Assembly: GCA_942493075.1 (NCBI GenBank)
Contig: OW818681.1
Span: 2,418,001-2,482,000, forward strand
Source: JBBQYD01 sp942493075
Lineage (GTDB): Bacteria; Verrucomicrobiota; Verrucomicrobiia; Limisphaerales; UBA8199
Direction of reading: 5' to 3'
Length of the DNA: 64,000 nt
Of this stretch, positions 43,801-53,627 are shown one piece after another (the first letter of the stretch is position 1; each line of letters begins with the position of its first letter). Below the pieces are notes generated by a model. It ran no database searches. It saw nothing but the letters and a program-made list of their open reading frames with translations, and was not told the DNA's origin. A program made the translations under genes and the position numbers.

Positions 43801-46716
43801 ATGCTCAAATCGAGAACACTGCTGTTGCTGCTGGGGATCTGTCTCAGCACTGGACTGATCGCCAACCGGCTTCCAGCGGAACCGGCAGCGGTAGTCACAA
43901 TCCAGAGGGACGAGCCAGGAGCGCGGATCAGCTCCAACTTGTTTGGTGTCTTCTTCGAGGAGATCAATCACGCTGGGGATGGCGGTCTTTACGCGGAGCT
44001 TGTTCGAAATCGGTCGTTCGAAGAGCCGAATCATACCAACGGCTGGCAGTTGATCACCACGGCGGGATTTGCTGACTCGATAGCTCCAGACAATTCAAAT
44101 CCGATTGATCCGGCAAATCCCTGGTCTTTGAGGCTGACTCGCCCCGTCTCAAAAGGTGGGCCAGGAATCGCTAATACCGGGTTCTGGGGAATCAACCTCG
44201 TGGGGGGGCGCACCTACAATCTGAACCTGTCCGCTCGTCTGGAAAGTCCCGGGACGAGTTTGATCGTTCGTCTGGAGAACGCCACAGGAACCATGTTGCT
44301 GGCGCAAGGGACGATTTCAGACTTAAGCAGCAGTTGGCAACGATTCTCGATCTCCCTGGTGCCCCGTGTGGATGAACCGGTTGGCCGACTCAACGTGGCC
44401 CTCTCGCAGCCTGGAACAGTGTGGCTGGATAACGTCTCCCTCTTTCCTCAGGATACCTTCAAAGGACGAACCAACGGGCTTCGGGCTGATCTGGCGGGAA
44501 CGTTGGCTGAGTTACAGCCTGCGTTCGTTCGTTTTCCAGGAGGGTGCTGGGTTGAGGGTGAATGGATGACCAACGCCTACCGTTGGAAGAAGACCATTGG
44601 CGATCCGGCCAACCGTGCGACAAGGTGGAACCTTTGGGAGTATTACTCAAACAATGGTTTGGGCTACCATGAGTATCTGCAACTGTGTGAGGATCTCGGT
44701 GCCGATGCGTTGTTCGTCGTGAATTGCGGAATGGCCCACAAGGATACCATACCGCTCAACCAAATGAGCGAATACGTGCAGGATGCACTGGATGCTATCG
44801 AGTACGCCAACGGGCCGGCTGGATCAAAATGGGGAGCTGTGCGAGCGGCCAACGGACACTCGGAACCGTTCAAACTGAGGTACCTCCAGATTGGAAATGA
44901 AAACGGAGGGACCGCTTACAACGAACGGTATGCGCTTTTCTATGATGCGATTAAAGCCCACTACCCTGAGATGCGGATTATCGCCAACGTGTGGGGCGGC
45001 ACGCCCACTTCCCGGCCTCTGGACATCATTGATGAGCACTATTATTCCGATCCAGCGTTCTTCATCAAGAACGCCACGCGCTATGATAGCTACAGCCGGA
45101 ATGGTCCTAAAATCTATGTCGGCGAGTATGCGGTTACCTCTGGCAGCGGCAACGGGAACTTGCGAGGGGCTTTAGCCGAGGCTGCGTTCATGACGGGTAT
45201 GGAGCGTAACGCCGATGTCGTGTTCATGTCCTCTTACGCCCCGTTATTCGCCAATATTAATTATAAGAAGTGGAACCCTGACCTGATCTATTTCGACAGC
45301 TCCAGAGTGTGTCCAACCCCTTCGTATCATGTGCAACGCCTCTTCTCTCGAAACCGTGGAGACCGGGTAATCCCAGCAACCATCAACCTGGATTCCGTTA
45401 CCTCGACACCCCCGCAAGTTCAGGTAGGGGCCATCGGTTTGGGGTCTTGGAACACGCAAGTCGAGTACACCAACGTCGTCGTGTCGAGCAATGGTGTAAC
45501 GCTTTGGCAAAGCGACTTCACATCGGGTGCTGCGGACTGGCGCATGTTCAATGGAACCTGGGAAACCGTTAGCGGATTGTTTCGCCAAACCGCCTTGATA
45601 ACGGATTGCCGCGCCACGACTGGAAACACCTCCTGGAGCGATTACGTCCTCAGTTTGCGCGCTCGTAAAACCGGCGGTCAGGAGGGCTTTCTGATCCTAT
45701 TCCATTGGTCGAACGACACGAACTGGACGTGGTGGAATCTCGGTGGATGGAACAACACCAGCCATGCCATCGAGGTTTGTGAAAACAACTCCAAGTCAAT
45801 CATAGGTTCACAGGTTAGCGGGCGGATCGAAAGCGGGAGATGGTATGATATTCGAATCGAGCTCAGCGGGGCCACCATACGCTGTTTCCTGGATGATGCT
45901 CTTGTTCATCAGGCGAATTACGCTGTTCCGCAACCGCTTCATGTCGTTGCCAGCTACGATGAATCGCTCGGTCAGGTCATTGTCAAAGCCGTCAATGTGA
46001 CTTCCACCAACATAACTGCACAAATGGTGTTGCCGGGGAAAGCGGGTGTGGCCTCGAACGCGAGTTGGACAACGCTTTCCGGTGATTCAGACTCGGCCGA
46101 AAACACTCTGGACGATCCTCAGCGAGTGGCGCCTCTGAGTGGCTCATTCACAGAGGCCAGCACCAATTTTAATTACATTTTCCCCGCAAATTCACTGACG
46201 GTTTTGCGGCTGCAGGAGCAACCAATACAGCCACCCGATGTTCGGTTGAATGTACCGGAAGGCCTTAACAATTCAGAGAGTTACTCAAATGGTGTTCCGG
46301 TGCGTTTGGATTCGTTTATCACGAACAAGGTTTCCGTTCAATATGACATCGAAACGGCTGATGGCAGGGGCATTGCCAACGGTTTGATATCGTTCATCCC
46401 AGGGCAGCTAGAGAGTGTTATCCCACTCGGAATCGCCCTTTCTGAACCGTTTGTGCGAATCACTTTGAATGATCCAGTTGGCTGTCGCCTTGCCGAAATC
46501 CAGCGAGCCTATTTCGCTCAAAGGGAGAAGCTCGACCAGCAGAGACTCGGCTTAGCCATTTACCCGGATGAACGGCTGATCTACTGGGGCAGAACCGATG
46601 TTGTGCTGTGGACCGCGCCTGCATTGAACGGCCCCTGGACACAGTTGACCAATGCAGATGCGCCCCTGCGCGTTCCTCGTGGTGCTGAGCCCGAGTTCTT
46701 GCGTTTCAGCCTATGA
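43801..46716 (+). CDS. GH51-type alpha-L-arabinofuranosidase with C-terminal extension (copy 1)
   Basis: A secreted 971-residue enzyme that releases terminal L-arabinose from arabinan or arabinoxylan. Start ATG 43801 opens a signal peptide (MLKSRTLLLLLGICLSTGLIA); an upstream TTG 43780 is in frame but weaker. The GH51 TIM barrel holds 'NLFGVFFEEINHAGDGGLYAELVRNRSFE', the catalytic acid/base in 'LQIGNENGGTAYNERY' (about residue 365) and the nucleophile in 'KIYVGEYAVTSG'. A LamG/DUF1080-like insert ('WWNLGGWNN', 'RWYDIRIEL') and the beta-sandwich follow. It alone has an extra ~150-residue Calx-beta-like tail ending 'LRFSL'. It shares the ATGA stop/start overlap with GH43 at 46713. Confidence 0.93.
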   Translation: MLKSRTLLLLLGICLSTGLIANRLPAEPAAVVTIQRDEPGARISSNLFGVFFEEINHAGDGGLYAELVRNRSFEEPNHTNGWQLITTAGFADSIAPDNSNPIDPANPWSLRLTRPVSKGGPGIANTGFWGINLVGGRTYNLNLSARLESPGTSLIVRLENATGTMLLAQGTISDLSSSWQRFSISLVPRVDEPVGRLNVALSQPGTVWLDNVSLFPQDTFKGRTNGLRADLAGTLAELQPAFVRFPGGCWVEGEWMTNAYRWKKTIGDPANRATRWNLWEYYSNNGLGYHEYLQLCEDLGADALFVVNCGMAHKDTIPLNQMSEYVQDALDAIEYANGPAGSKWGAVRAANGHSEPFKLRYLQIGNENGGTAYNERYALFYDAIKAHYPEMRIIANVWGGTPTSRPLDIIDEHYYSDPAFFIKNATRYDSYSRNGPKIYVGEYAVTSGSGNGNLRGALAEAAFMTGMERNADVVFMSSYAPLFANINYKKWNPDLIYFDSSRVCPTPSYHVQRLFSRNRGDRVIPATINLDSVTSTPPQVQVGAIGLGSWNTQVEYTNVVVSSNGVTLWQSDFTSGAADWRMFNGTWETVSGLFRQTALITDCRATTGNTSWSDYVLSLRARKTGGQEGFLILFHWSNDTNWTWWNLGGWNNTSHAIEVCENNSKSIIGSQVSGRIESGRWYDIRIELSGATIRCFLDDALVHQANYAVPQPLHVVASYDESLGQVIVKAVNVTSTNITAQMVLPGKAGVASNASWTTLSGDSDSAENTLDDPQRVAPLSGSFTEASTNFNYIFPANSLTVLRLQEQPIQPPDVRLNVPEGLNNSESYSNGVPVRLDSFITNKVSVQYDIETADGRGIANGLISFIPGQLESVIPLGIALSEPFVRITLNDPVGCRLAEIQRAYFAQREKLDQQRLGLAIYPDERLIYWGRTDVVLWTAPALNGPWTQLTNADAPLRVPRGAEPEFLRFSL

Positions 46717-47762
46717 AGGCCGGCTTGTTTCTTTTCCTCGGATTGAGCCTCTCGATGGCCGGTCCGTCGTTTGGAAAAGCGCTGACAAATGCATCGTTGG
46801 CAAATCCCTCAGCACCAAGCCAAGTTCGACGCGTGCCACCTGTCCATGATCCGTCGTCGATTGCTGAATGCGACAGCACTTATTGGTTCTATTCCACCGG
46901 GCGCGGGATCGTCTCGCGTTACTCAACAAACCTGGTGGATTGGCAGACCGGGCCACCCGTGTTTAAGGAAGCACCCCAGTGGACCACGAATGCTGTTCCT
47001 TTGAATCGCGGCCATCTCTGGGCTCCTGATCTCATTCGTATCGCCGGGCGCTATTACCTCTATTACTCGGTTTCGAGTTGGGGGAGCACGGTCTCAGCCA
47101 TCGGGTTGGCGACCAATGCGACGCTGAATCCGTCCGATCCTCGCTATGAATGGGTCGATCAAGGACCAGTGGTCCTGACTTCCAAGGAGGACAACTACAA
47201 CGCCATTGATCCCAGCGTCATGCTAGATCGGGAGGAGAGGCTCTGGATGGCGTTCGGTTCCTATTGGTCAGGCGTGAAGTTGGTTGAACTGGACCCACAT
47301 ACTGGGCACCGAATCGCCACGAACTCCCCAATGCACTCATTGGCGTGGAATGATTCGATCGAGGCGGCTTGTCTGATGAGCCGGAGCGATTATTACTACC
47401 TGTTTGTAAATTGGGGGCAATGTTGCAGGGGAACTAACAGCACCTACGAGATCAGGGTCGGGCGCAGCAGGGAAGTCACCGGCCCCTACATCGACAAGGA
47501 TGGAAAAGACCTGATGCAAAGGGGTGGGACGTTGTTCCTGGGCACGGCCGGCCGGTATATCGGCCCTGGCCACGCGGCTTTGCTGCACGCAAAAGGAACC
47601 GATTACGTGAGTTATCATTTCTACGATGGCGAGCATAAAGGCCGTTCCGCTCACGGCATCCGAGTGCTGCGTTGGGACAAAGATGGATGGCCGGAACCTG
47701 GGGAGCCCCTTGGGGAACTCTCACCCAGTCACCCACGAACACCAAACCCTATTTCCCGGTAA
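46713..47762 (+). CDS. GH43-type arabinanase/arabinosidase
   Basis: A 349-residue secreted five-bladed propeller hydrolase of GH43, most like endo-1,5-alpha-L-arabinanase. Signal MKAGLFLFLGLSLSMAGPSFG. Catalytic residues are recognisable: the base Asp in 'PPVHDPSSIAECDSTYWFYSTG' (about residue 43), the pKa modulator Asp in 'NAIDPSVMLDREERLWMAFGSYWSG' (about residue 165) and the acid Glu in 'DSIEAACLMSRSDYYYLF' (about residue 215). Its start overlaps the preceding GH51 stop (ATGA, 46713-46716), so the two are translated together. With the neighbouring GH51 enzymes it would depolymerise arabinan outside the cell or in the periplasm. Substrate exactness is inferred from family and context. Confidence 0.92.
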   Translation: MKAGLFLFLGLSLSMAGPSFGKALTNASLANPSAPSQVRRVPPVHDPSSIAECDSTYWFYSTGRGIVSRYSTNLVDWQTGPPVFKEAPQWTTNAVPLNRGHLWAPDLIRIAGRYYLYYSVSSWGSTVSAIGLATNATLNPSDPRYEWVDQGPVVLTSKEDNYNAIDPSVMLDREERLWMAFGSYWSGVKLVELDPHTGHRIATNSPMHSLAWNDSIEAACLMSRSDYYYLFVNWGQCCRGTNSTYEIRVGRSREVTGPYIDKDGKDLMQRGGTLFLGTAGRYIGPGHAALLHAKGTDYVSYHFYDGEHKGRSAHGIRVLRWDKDGWPEPGEPLGELSPSHPRTPNPISR

Positions 47763-47793
47763 GAACGCGTTTGTTTTTGAATCAATTATACCC

Positions 47794-50247
47794 ATGAAAG
47801 AATTCATCCGATCCCTTATGTTGGCAGCCACCTTGGGATGCGGTGCTGCCACCGCAGAGCCCATCCTGATAAACATCGACGCGAGTGGCAATGGAAAGCA
47901 AGTAGCCCCAACGCTGCATGGGCTGTTCTTTGAAGACATCAATTATGCCGCTGACGGTGGGCTCTACGCGGAGTTAATCCAGAACCGTTCGTTTGAGCAT
48001 CGTGATCCCATGTTTTCCTGGAAGGAAACGGCCCAGGGCGGCGCCAAGGGAAGGACAAGCATGGAGAATGAGAATCCAATCCATGCCAATAACCCTTCGT
48101 TTGTGCGCTTGCATATCGAGGAGGTTGGTGCCGGTTTTGGGCTGGTGAACGGTGGTTTTGATGGCATTCCGCTGAAGAAGAATGAACGTTACCACTTCTC
48201 CCTGTATGCGCGAAAGCATGCTGGGGATCACGCCAGCGTGGTGGTTCGATTGGAAGGACCTGATAGCCGGGTACTCGCGGAGAAACGCATTTCACGTCTC
48301 GGCAGCGATTGGAAACAGCACAAGCTGACCTTTAAGAGTCCAGACACCCTAACCAATGCCGTCCTGGTCGTGCTCGGTGAGGAGCCCGGGGTCATCGACA
48401 TGGATATGGTTTCCCTGTTTCCCGAACGCACATTCAAAGGACGCCAGAACGGGCTTCGTGCTGATGTCGCCCAGGTGCTGGCAGACATGAAACCGCACTT
48501 CATGAGGTTCCCTGGCGGTTGCATTGTCGAAGGCCACAATTTGGCCAACATGTACCGATGGAAGGATACAGTCGGGGATGTGGCTACGCGCAAGCAGAAC
48601 GAGAATCTTTGGAAAAATGGCGGATCGCCCCAGTATCATCAAACCTATGGATTAGGCTTTTTCGAGTATTTCCAATTGTGCGAGGACATAGGGGCCGAGC
48701 CTGTGCCGGTAGTGAATTGTGGAATGGCCTGCCAGGCCAGGAAAGGCCCTCTTGTAGCACTCGATGATCTCGGCCCTTTTGTTCAAGATGCACTAGATCT
48801 GATCGAGTTTGCGAACGGGCCTGTTTCCAGTGAGTGGGGGGGCGTGCGCGCTGCGATGGGACACCGAAAACCGTTCAATCTCAAGTTCCTCGCCGTGGGC
48901 AATGAACAATGGCAAAAGGACTACTTCGATCGCTACACGGTCTTTCAGAAAGCGATCAAGGCGAAATACCCTGAGATCGTCATCATCAGTTCCGCAGGGC
49001 CCTTCGTCGAGGATGCGCATTGGCATTACGCCTGGGACCAGTTCAAAGCGGGTGTCCCGGCGGATATTGTGGACGAGCATTATTATGTGCCGCCTCAATG
49101 GTTGCTGGAGAATGTGGATCGATATTCAACCTACGACCGGAATGGACCGAAGATTTTCGTTGGTGAGTTCGCAGGGCATGATCGTTCTCGCAAGAATAAC
49201 ATGCGATCCGCTTTGTCAGAGGCGGCATACATGACGGGCTTGTGGAAGCAATCAGACGTGGTGGTGATGGCCAGTTACGCTCCGTTGTTTGCTCGTGTCG
49301 GTCATGTGCAATGGCAGCCCAATTTGATCTGGTTCAACAGCACTGAGGTACTGCGAACCCCCAATTATCACGCACAGGCCCTGTTTTCTCAGAATCAACC
49401 CTCGGCCGTTCTGCCCATTCAGGTAGATTCTCCGCTTGAATCACCTCGCGCTTCGGGAATGATCGGGGTCGGCACTTGGAACACCCAGGCTGAATACCGG
49501 GACATCAAGGTGGTGTCCACCGCTGGAAAGGTTTTGTACGAGAGCGATTTTTCCAAGGGACTGGGAGATTGGAAAACTGCGGGGGGAGATTGGAAGATTG
49601 CCGATGGAGCTCTGCGTCAAAGCGGAGAGGGGGAGAACGTGAGGGCAGTGATTGGAGATGCCTCGTGGACGGATTACACAATGACATTGAAGGCGCGAAA
49701 AATCAGTGGCAGCGAAGGTTTCCTGATCATGTTCGAGACGCCCGAAATCAGTGCACCCGTGTGGTGGAATCTCGGAGGGTGGCGCAACACAGAACACGGT
49801 TTGCAGGGACATGGTTTGGCTGAGAAACGGATCAAGGGGCAAATCGAAACTGGCAGGTGGTATGATATCCGTATCGAATCGCACTCGACCGGTGTGAAAG
49901 CATTCCTGGACGGCAAACTCCTCCAGGAAGGGCACCGCAAACCTACTGCTACCTTGTTCGCGGCGGCCGGACGCTCAGAAGCCGGACGCAAGGGTGATTT
50001 GATCATGAGCGTCGTTAACGTTTCATCTAAACCCTGCGAGGCAGAAGTCCGGATCTCCGGGGTTTCTAGCATGGGCAAGGTTGCAAAGGTTTGGACCATG
50101 AGCTCGGCCAATCCTGAGGACGAGAACACGTTTAGTGATCCTGACAAGATCGCACCGGTTCAGCAGACCGTGAAGGTAACTGGTCCAACATTTCGCCACA
50201 CGTTCGAAGCCAACTCGGTTACGGTGCTGCGTCTGCCCAGCAAATAG
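47794..50247 (+). CDS. GH51-type alpha-L-arabinofuranosidase (copy 2)
   Basis: An 817-residue secreted GH51. ATG 47794 opens a signal peptide (MKEFIRSLMLAATLGCGAATA); the long upstream frame (from 47626) reads through the GH43 end and is rejected. Barrel start 'GLFFEDINYAADGGLYAELIQNRSFE'; acid/base Glu in 'LAVGNEQWQKDYFDRY' (about residue 368); nucleophile Glu in 'KIFVGEFAGHDRS' (about residue 455). It keeps the inserted DUF1080/LamG-type beta domain ('VWWNLGGWRNTEHGL', 'GRWYDIRIE') and the C-terminal beta-sandwich, but lacks the extension of copy 1. It follows GH43 by 31 bases and precedes copy 3 by 39 bases, so all are in one operon. Confidence 0.93.
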   Translation: MKEFIRSLMLAATLGCGAATAEPILINIDASGNGKQVAPTLHGLFFEDINYAADGGLYAELIQNRSFEHRDPMFSWKETAQGGAKGRTSMENENPIHANNPSFVRLHIEEVGAGFGLVNGGFDGIPLKKNERYHFSLYARKHAGDHASVVVRLEGPDSRVLAEKRISRLGSDWKQHKLTFKSPDTLTNAVLVVLGEEPGVIDMDMVSLFPERTFKGRQNGLRADVAQVLADMKPHFMRFPGGCIVEGHNLANMYRWKDTVGDVATRKQNENLWKNGGSPQYHQTYGLGFFEYFQLCEDIGAEPVPVVNCGMACQARKGPLVALDDLGPFVQDALDLIEFANGPVSSEWGGVRAAMGHRKPFNLKFLAVGNEQWQKDYFDRYTVFQKAIKAKYPEIVIISSAGPFVEDAHWHYAWDQFKAGVPADIVDEHYYVPPQWLLENVDRYSTYDRNGPKIFVGEFAGHDRSRKNNMRSALSEAAYMTGLWKQSDVVVMASYAPLFARVGHVQWQPNLIWFNSTEVLRTPNYHAQALFSQNQPSAVLPIQVDSPLESPRASGMIGVGTWNTQAEYRDIKVVSTAGKVLYESDFSKGLGDWKTAGGDWKIADGALRQSGEGENVRAVIGDASWTDYTMTLKARKISGSEGFLIMFETPEISAPVWWNLGGWRNTEHGLQGHGLAEKRIKGQIETGRWYDIRIESHSTGVKAFLDGKLLQEGHRKPTATLFAAAGRSEAGRKGDLIMSVVNVSSKPCEAEVRISGVSSMGKVAKVWTMSSANPEDENTFSDPDKIAPVQQTVKVTGPTFRHTFEANSVTVLRLPSK

Positions 50248-50286
50248 CTTTCGTGCAACATCATGGTTGATTCAAGCCGCCGCCTT

Positions 50287-52776
50287 ATGAAGAAGCTCTC
50301 ACTTGCACTCTCGATATGTGCTCTGGCCTTGCCAGGGCTGGTTCTGGCCCAGGCCACCGCGAGCGAAGCAATTAGAGTCACTGTTCAGGCGGACAAACCG
50401 GGTGCTGAGATCAACCCGGCCATGTGGGGAATCTTTTTTGAAGATATCAACTTTGGTGCCGATGGTGGCCTCTACGCCGAGTTGGTGAAGAACCGAGGGT
50501 TTGAGTTTCCCGAGGGGTTGATGGGGTGGGCACAGCAGCAGAACGGAAAGGGCAAAGCTGAAGTAGCCTCGGAGAAACCCTTTCATCCTGCCAACCCTCA
50601 CTACGTTCGGATGGAATCCACAGGCGAGGGTTTCAGCGTCACGAATGAGGGCTTCCGCGGGATGGGATTTCGAGCAAACGAAACCTATGATTTCTCTGTG
50701 CAAGCCAGGCTCGGTGAAGGAGCAGGGAAGCTCTGGATTCATTTGATCGATGCCAAGGGTGAGACCCTGGGCACCACTAGTCTGAGCATCACTTCTGCCA
50801 ACTGGACCGCTTACTCGGTTGGGTTGGTGCCGAAGAGAACTGAACCCAAAGGCAAGCTGCTCTTGCATCTGGAAGGCAAGGGGAGTGTTGCGCTCGACAT
50901 GGTGTCGCTGTTCCCCCGCAAGACCTGGAAGAACCGTGCGGGCGGCCTTCGAGCCGACCTTGTGCAGCTCTTGGCGGATCTGAAACCCGGATTCCTGCGC
51001 TTTCCCGGGGGGTGCATCGTGGAAGGCAGTCAACTGGACAAACGCTACCAGTGGAAAAAGACCATAGGCCCGGTGGCAGAACGTGAGCTGCTGATCAACC
51101 GATGGAATTATGAGTTCAAGCATCGGCCAGCCCCCGACTATTTCCAATCATTCGGTTTGGGTTTTTTCGAGTTCTTCCAGCTTTCCGAGGATATAGGCGC
51201 GGAACCGTTGCCAATTCTGAACTGTGGGATGGCTTGCCAATTTAATTCTGGAGAATTGGTCCCTATGGAGAAGCTTGATCCTTATGTTCAGGATGCGCTG
51301 GATCTCATCGAGTTCGCGAACGGCTCGGCTGAAAGCCCATGGGGAGCCAGGCGCGCTGCCATGGGCCATCCCGCACCTTTCGGGCTGAAGATGCTTGGGA
51401 TTGGGAACGAACAGTGGGGTCCCCAGTACATCGAACGTTACAAACGGTTCGCGCAGATCCTTAAAGCGAAACATCCGGAAATCGCCCTGATATCCAGTGC
51501 CGGGCCTTCTCCTGCCGATGAGCGGTTTGATTTCCTCTGGCCGAAACTTCGTGAACTCCAGGCGGATGTTGTGGACGAGCATTGCTATGCAAACCCAACA
51601 TGGTTCTTCAGCAGCACCCGCAGGTACGACTCCTATGACCGCAACGGGCCCAAGGTTTTCATGGGTGAATACGCGGCGCAAAGCGACAAGATTGTCAGTG
51701 TCAAAAACACCAACAACTGGGAATGCGCACTGTCTGAAGCCGCATTCTTGACGGGGTTGGAACGCAATGCAGACGTGGTAAGAATGGCGGCCTACGCTCC
51801 GTTGATGGCGCACATTGATGCCTGGCAGTGGAGCCCTAACCTCATTTGGGCAGACAATCTTCGCTCGTACGGGACTCCCAGCTACTATGTGCAAAAGCTG
51901 TTCATGCACCACCGGGGGGATCGAGTTCTTCCTGTACGGGTGGACGATGCCACTGAAGAGAGTGCGGCAGTCGGTGGGATCTCCCTCGGCACCTATAACA
52001 CCTCCGCCGAGTTCAAGGATCTGCAGATCACCCAGGGCGGAAAGGTGGTTTATACGGCGGACTTCGCGGGCGGGCTCCGTGGATGGTCCATGGAACAATC
52101 CGGGAATTGGATTGCACAGGATGGGGTGCTAAAGCAGAACAACGTTGCAGCAGTGACATCCATCTCACCCACGGGCTTAGTGTGGACCAACTGTATCATC
52201 TCTCTGAAAGCGCGAAAGCTCGACGGGGCGGAGGGCTTTATGATTTCCATGCGGCAAACGGGGTCCAACACGCGTGTGCAATGGAACCTGGGCGGATGGG
52301 GCAACCGGCAGCATGGAATACAATCGATTCTTGGAGTGCAGGAAAGTATCGTGCAGCGCGTGCCAGGCTCGATCGAAACCGACCGTTGGTATGACGTGCG
52401 AATTGAGCTGAAAGGCTCGCGCGTTTCTGGCTATCTGGATGGCAAGTTGATCCAGGAAGTCGATGTTCCGGTGGCGAGACAAACGGGCTTCTTTGCCAGT
52501 GCAACCCGCGATCAGAGGGCAGGGGAAATCATTCTGAAACTGGTAAACGCGGACTCGAAGAAACGTGATATCTCAATCAGTCTTTCTGGATTGCAGAAGG
52601 TGGAAGGACCACTCCATGAGACGGTGCTGGCGCATGATAATCCCGGTGCAGCCAACACTTTCGAGCAACCTGCGGAGGTCAGCCCGCGCAAATCGATCCG
52701 TGAGATTCAGCAACCTGAGTTTCAGCAGAGCATTCCGGCAAACGCATTCCTGGTACTGCGCATACCGGCGAAGTAA
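50287..52776 (+). CDS. GH51-type alpha-L-arabinofuranosidase (copy 3)
   Basis: An 829-residue secreted GH51. ATG 50287 (MKKLSLALSICALALPGLVLAQ) starts a clean signal peptide; an alternative ATG 50263 adds MVDSSRRL before it. Barrel 'GIFFEDINFGADGGLYAELVKNRGFE'; acid/base Glu in 'LGIGNEQWGPQYIERY' (about residue 375); nucleophile Glu in 'KVFMGEYAAQSDK' (about residue 460). Same inserted sandwich domain ('VQWNLGGWGNRQHGI', 'RWYDVRIEL'). Three GH51 genes in a row plus GH43 suggest different linkage or chain preferences on branched arabinan. The stop at 52776 ends the carbohydrate module. Confidence 0.93.
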   Translation: MKKLSLALSICALALPGLVLAQATASEAIRVTVQADKPGAEINPAMWGIFFEDINFGADGGLYAELVKNRGFEFPEGLMGWAQQQNGKGKAEVASEKPFHPANPHYVRMESTGEGFSVTNEGFRGMGFRANETYDFSVQARLGEGAGKLWIHLIDAKGETLGTTSLSITSANWTAYSVGLVPKRTEPKGKLLLHLEGKGSVALDMVSLFPRKTWKNRAGGLRADLVQLLADLKPGFLRFPGGCIVEGSQLDKRYQWKKTIGPVAERELLINRWNYEFKHRPAPDYFQSFGLGFFEFFQLSEDIGAEPLPILNCGMACQFNSGELVPMEKLDPYVQDALDLIEFANGSAESPWGARRAAMGHPAPFGLKMLGIGNEQWGPQYIERYKRFAQILKAKHPEIALISSAGPSPADERFDFLWPKLRELQADVVDEHCYANPTWFFSSTRRYDSYDRNGPKVFMGEYAAQSDKIVSVKNTNNWECALSEAAFLTGLERNADVVRMAAYAPLMAHIDAWQWSPNLIWADNLRSYGTPSYYVQKLFMHHRGDRVLPVRVDDATEESAAVGGISLGTYNTSAEFKDLQITQGGKVVYTADFAGGLRGWSMEQSGNWIAQDGVLKQNNVAAVTSISPTGLVWTNCIISLKARKLDGAEGFMISMRQTGSNTRVQWNLGGWGNRQHGIQSILGVQESIVQRVPGSIETDRWYDVRIELKGSRVSGYLDGKLIQEVDVPVARQTGFFASATRDQRAGEIILKLVNADSKKRDISISLSGLQKVEGPLHETVLAHDNPGAANTFEQPAEVSPRKSIREIQQPEFQQSIPANAFLVLRIPAK

Positions 52777-52803
52777 ACAAATGGGCTCGGCGCCTGACGC
52801 ATA

Positions 52804-53049
52804 CTAGCGAATCGAAACGCAGATCACGTCAGCAGTTTGATCCGACCGTTGGACGACGACTTCGATGTTAGCTAAATGGCAGGCGACTGCGACGCGCACC
52901 GCCTCGGCGCTCGACGCAAAAGTCTTCGCCTGGGTTTGAGCATCGCTCCAACCCGCTCCCGTATAATACCTGCCAGTAGCCTTGCAGCGGAGCACGCGCC
53001 TCAATTGGCTGGACGCTTCCCCCGTCTGATGTTGTCCCAATCGATCCAT
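52804..53049 (-). CDS. Small hypothetical protein
   Basis: A possible 81-residue gene from ATG 53049. The C-terminal ~65 residues look genuine ('LRCKATGRYYTGAGWSDAQTQAKTFASS', 'AVACHLANIEVVVQ'), a pattern I recall from tiny conserved hypothetical proteins of similar length in Verrucomicrobia; this memory is not proof. No clear ribosome-binding site is seen before ATG 53049. The longer frame to 53172 is less protein-like at its N-terminus. It is convergent with the last arabinofuranosidase gene. Confidence 0.4.
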   Translation of the reverse strand: MDRLGQHQTGEASSQLRRVLRCKATGRYYTGAGWSDAQTQAKTFASSAEAVRVAVACHLANIEVVVQRSDQTADVICVSIR

Positions 53050-53213
53050 GTTTGGGTTACCATGGTTGCTGAACAACCCTTGCGCAAGTGGGATTTGCAT
53101 TGACCGGATTGACCCTGTTGATTCTGTCCACCGGGTCACTGTGGACAACACGCTCACAAACCCCTGTCTCATATCGGCCTGCGGAGAGGGGGAAGGGAAA
53201 GCCTAAGTTTTAT
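53050..53213. other. Intergenic spacer before the palindromic repeat
   Basis: No gene is supported. It leads into the hsdR-associated repeat copy 2 and its extended flank. Confidence 0.4.
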
Positions 53214-53552
53214 CACGCCAAGACGCAAAGACGCCGAGAAAACGGAGAGAAGACCAGGAGGACAAGTCCTGAATTGGATTTGTCAGTTGAGATGAGCTTT
53301 CAGCTTTCATGCGGGGTTTGCGATTCAAATGCAGGCATGCGGTCCGAACCGGGATCAGAACTGTTTGTAGCTGCCAGCCCCCCCTTGATTCCACCCTGGT
53401 TCATCGGGTTGGCGCCAAGCAGCGCCAACCCGATGAACCAGGAATAGTATTTCTTCCGGTTTTTCCCCCACAGTACTGATCTAAAGTGCTGCCTCCCGTC
53501 TTCTTTCGGACTAGGTCAGGAGGCACGGCGTTGGAGAAGGGATTTCACACGG
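53214..53552 (-). repeat. hsdR-associated palindromic repeat, copy 2 (extended)
   Basis: A 339-bp direct-repeat partner of 56476-56817. Its core (53281-53490) is the reverse complement of copy 1. The perfect 21-bp stem lies at 53395-53415 with 53422-53442 (loop CAAGCA). It begins with a CACGCCAAGACGC…CCGAGAAAACGG block and ends near 'GGCGTTGGAGAAGGGATTTCAC'. It lies between the arabinan module and the 3' end of hsdR2; 76 bases of TTTAGCC-rich sequence separate it from the hsdR2 stop. Confidence 0.88.
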
Positions 53553-53627
53553 AACCGCGGAGAACGCGGAGAGGTTAGGGCGCCATCGCCTGAGGCCGCC
53601 GATAAGAGAAAGGCTGAACTTTAGCCT

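Noticed and set aside
47626..47793. Upstream extension of the second GH51 frame
   Set aside because: It overlaps the GH43 gene in another frame, and the signal peptide begins at ATG 47794.
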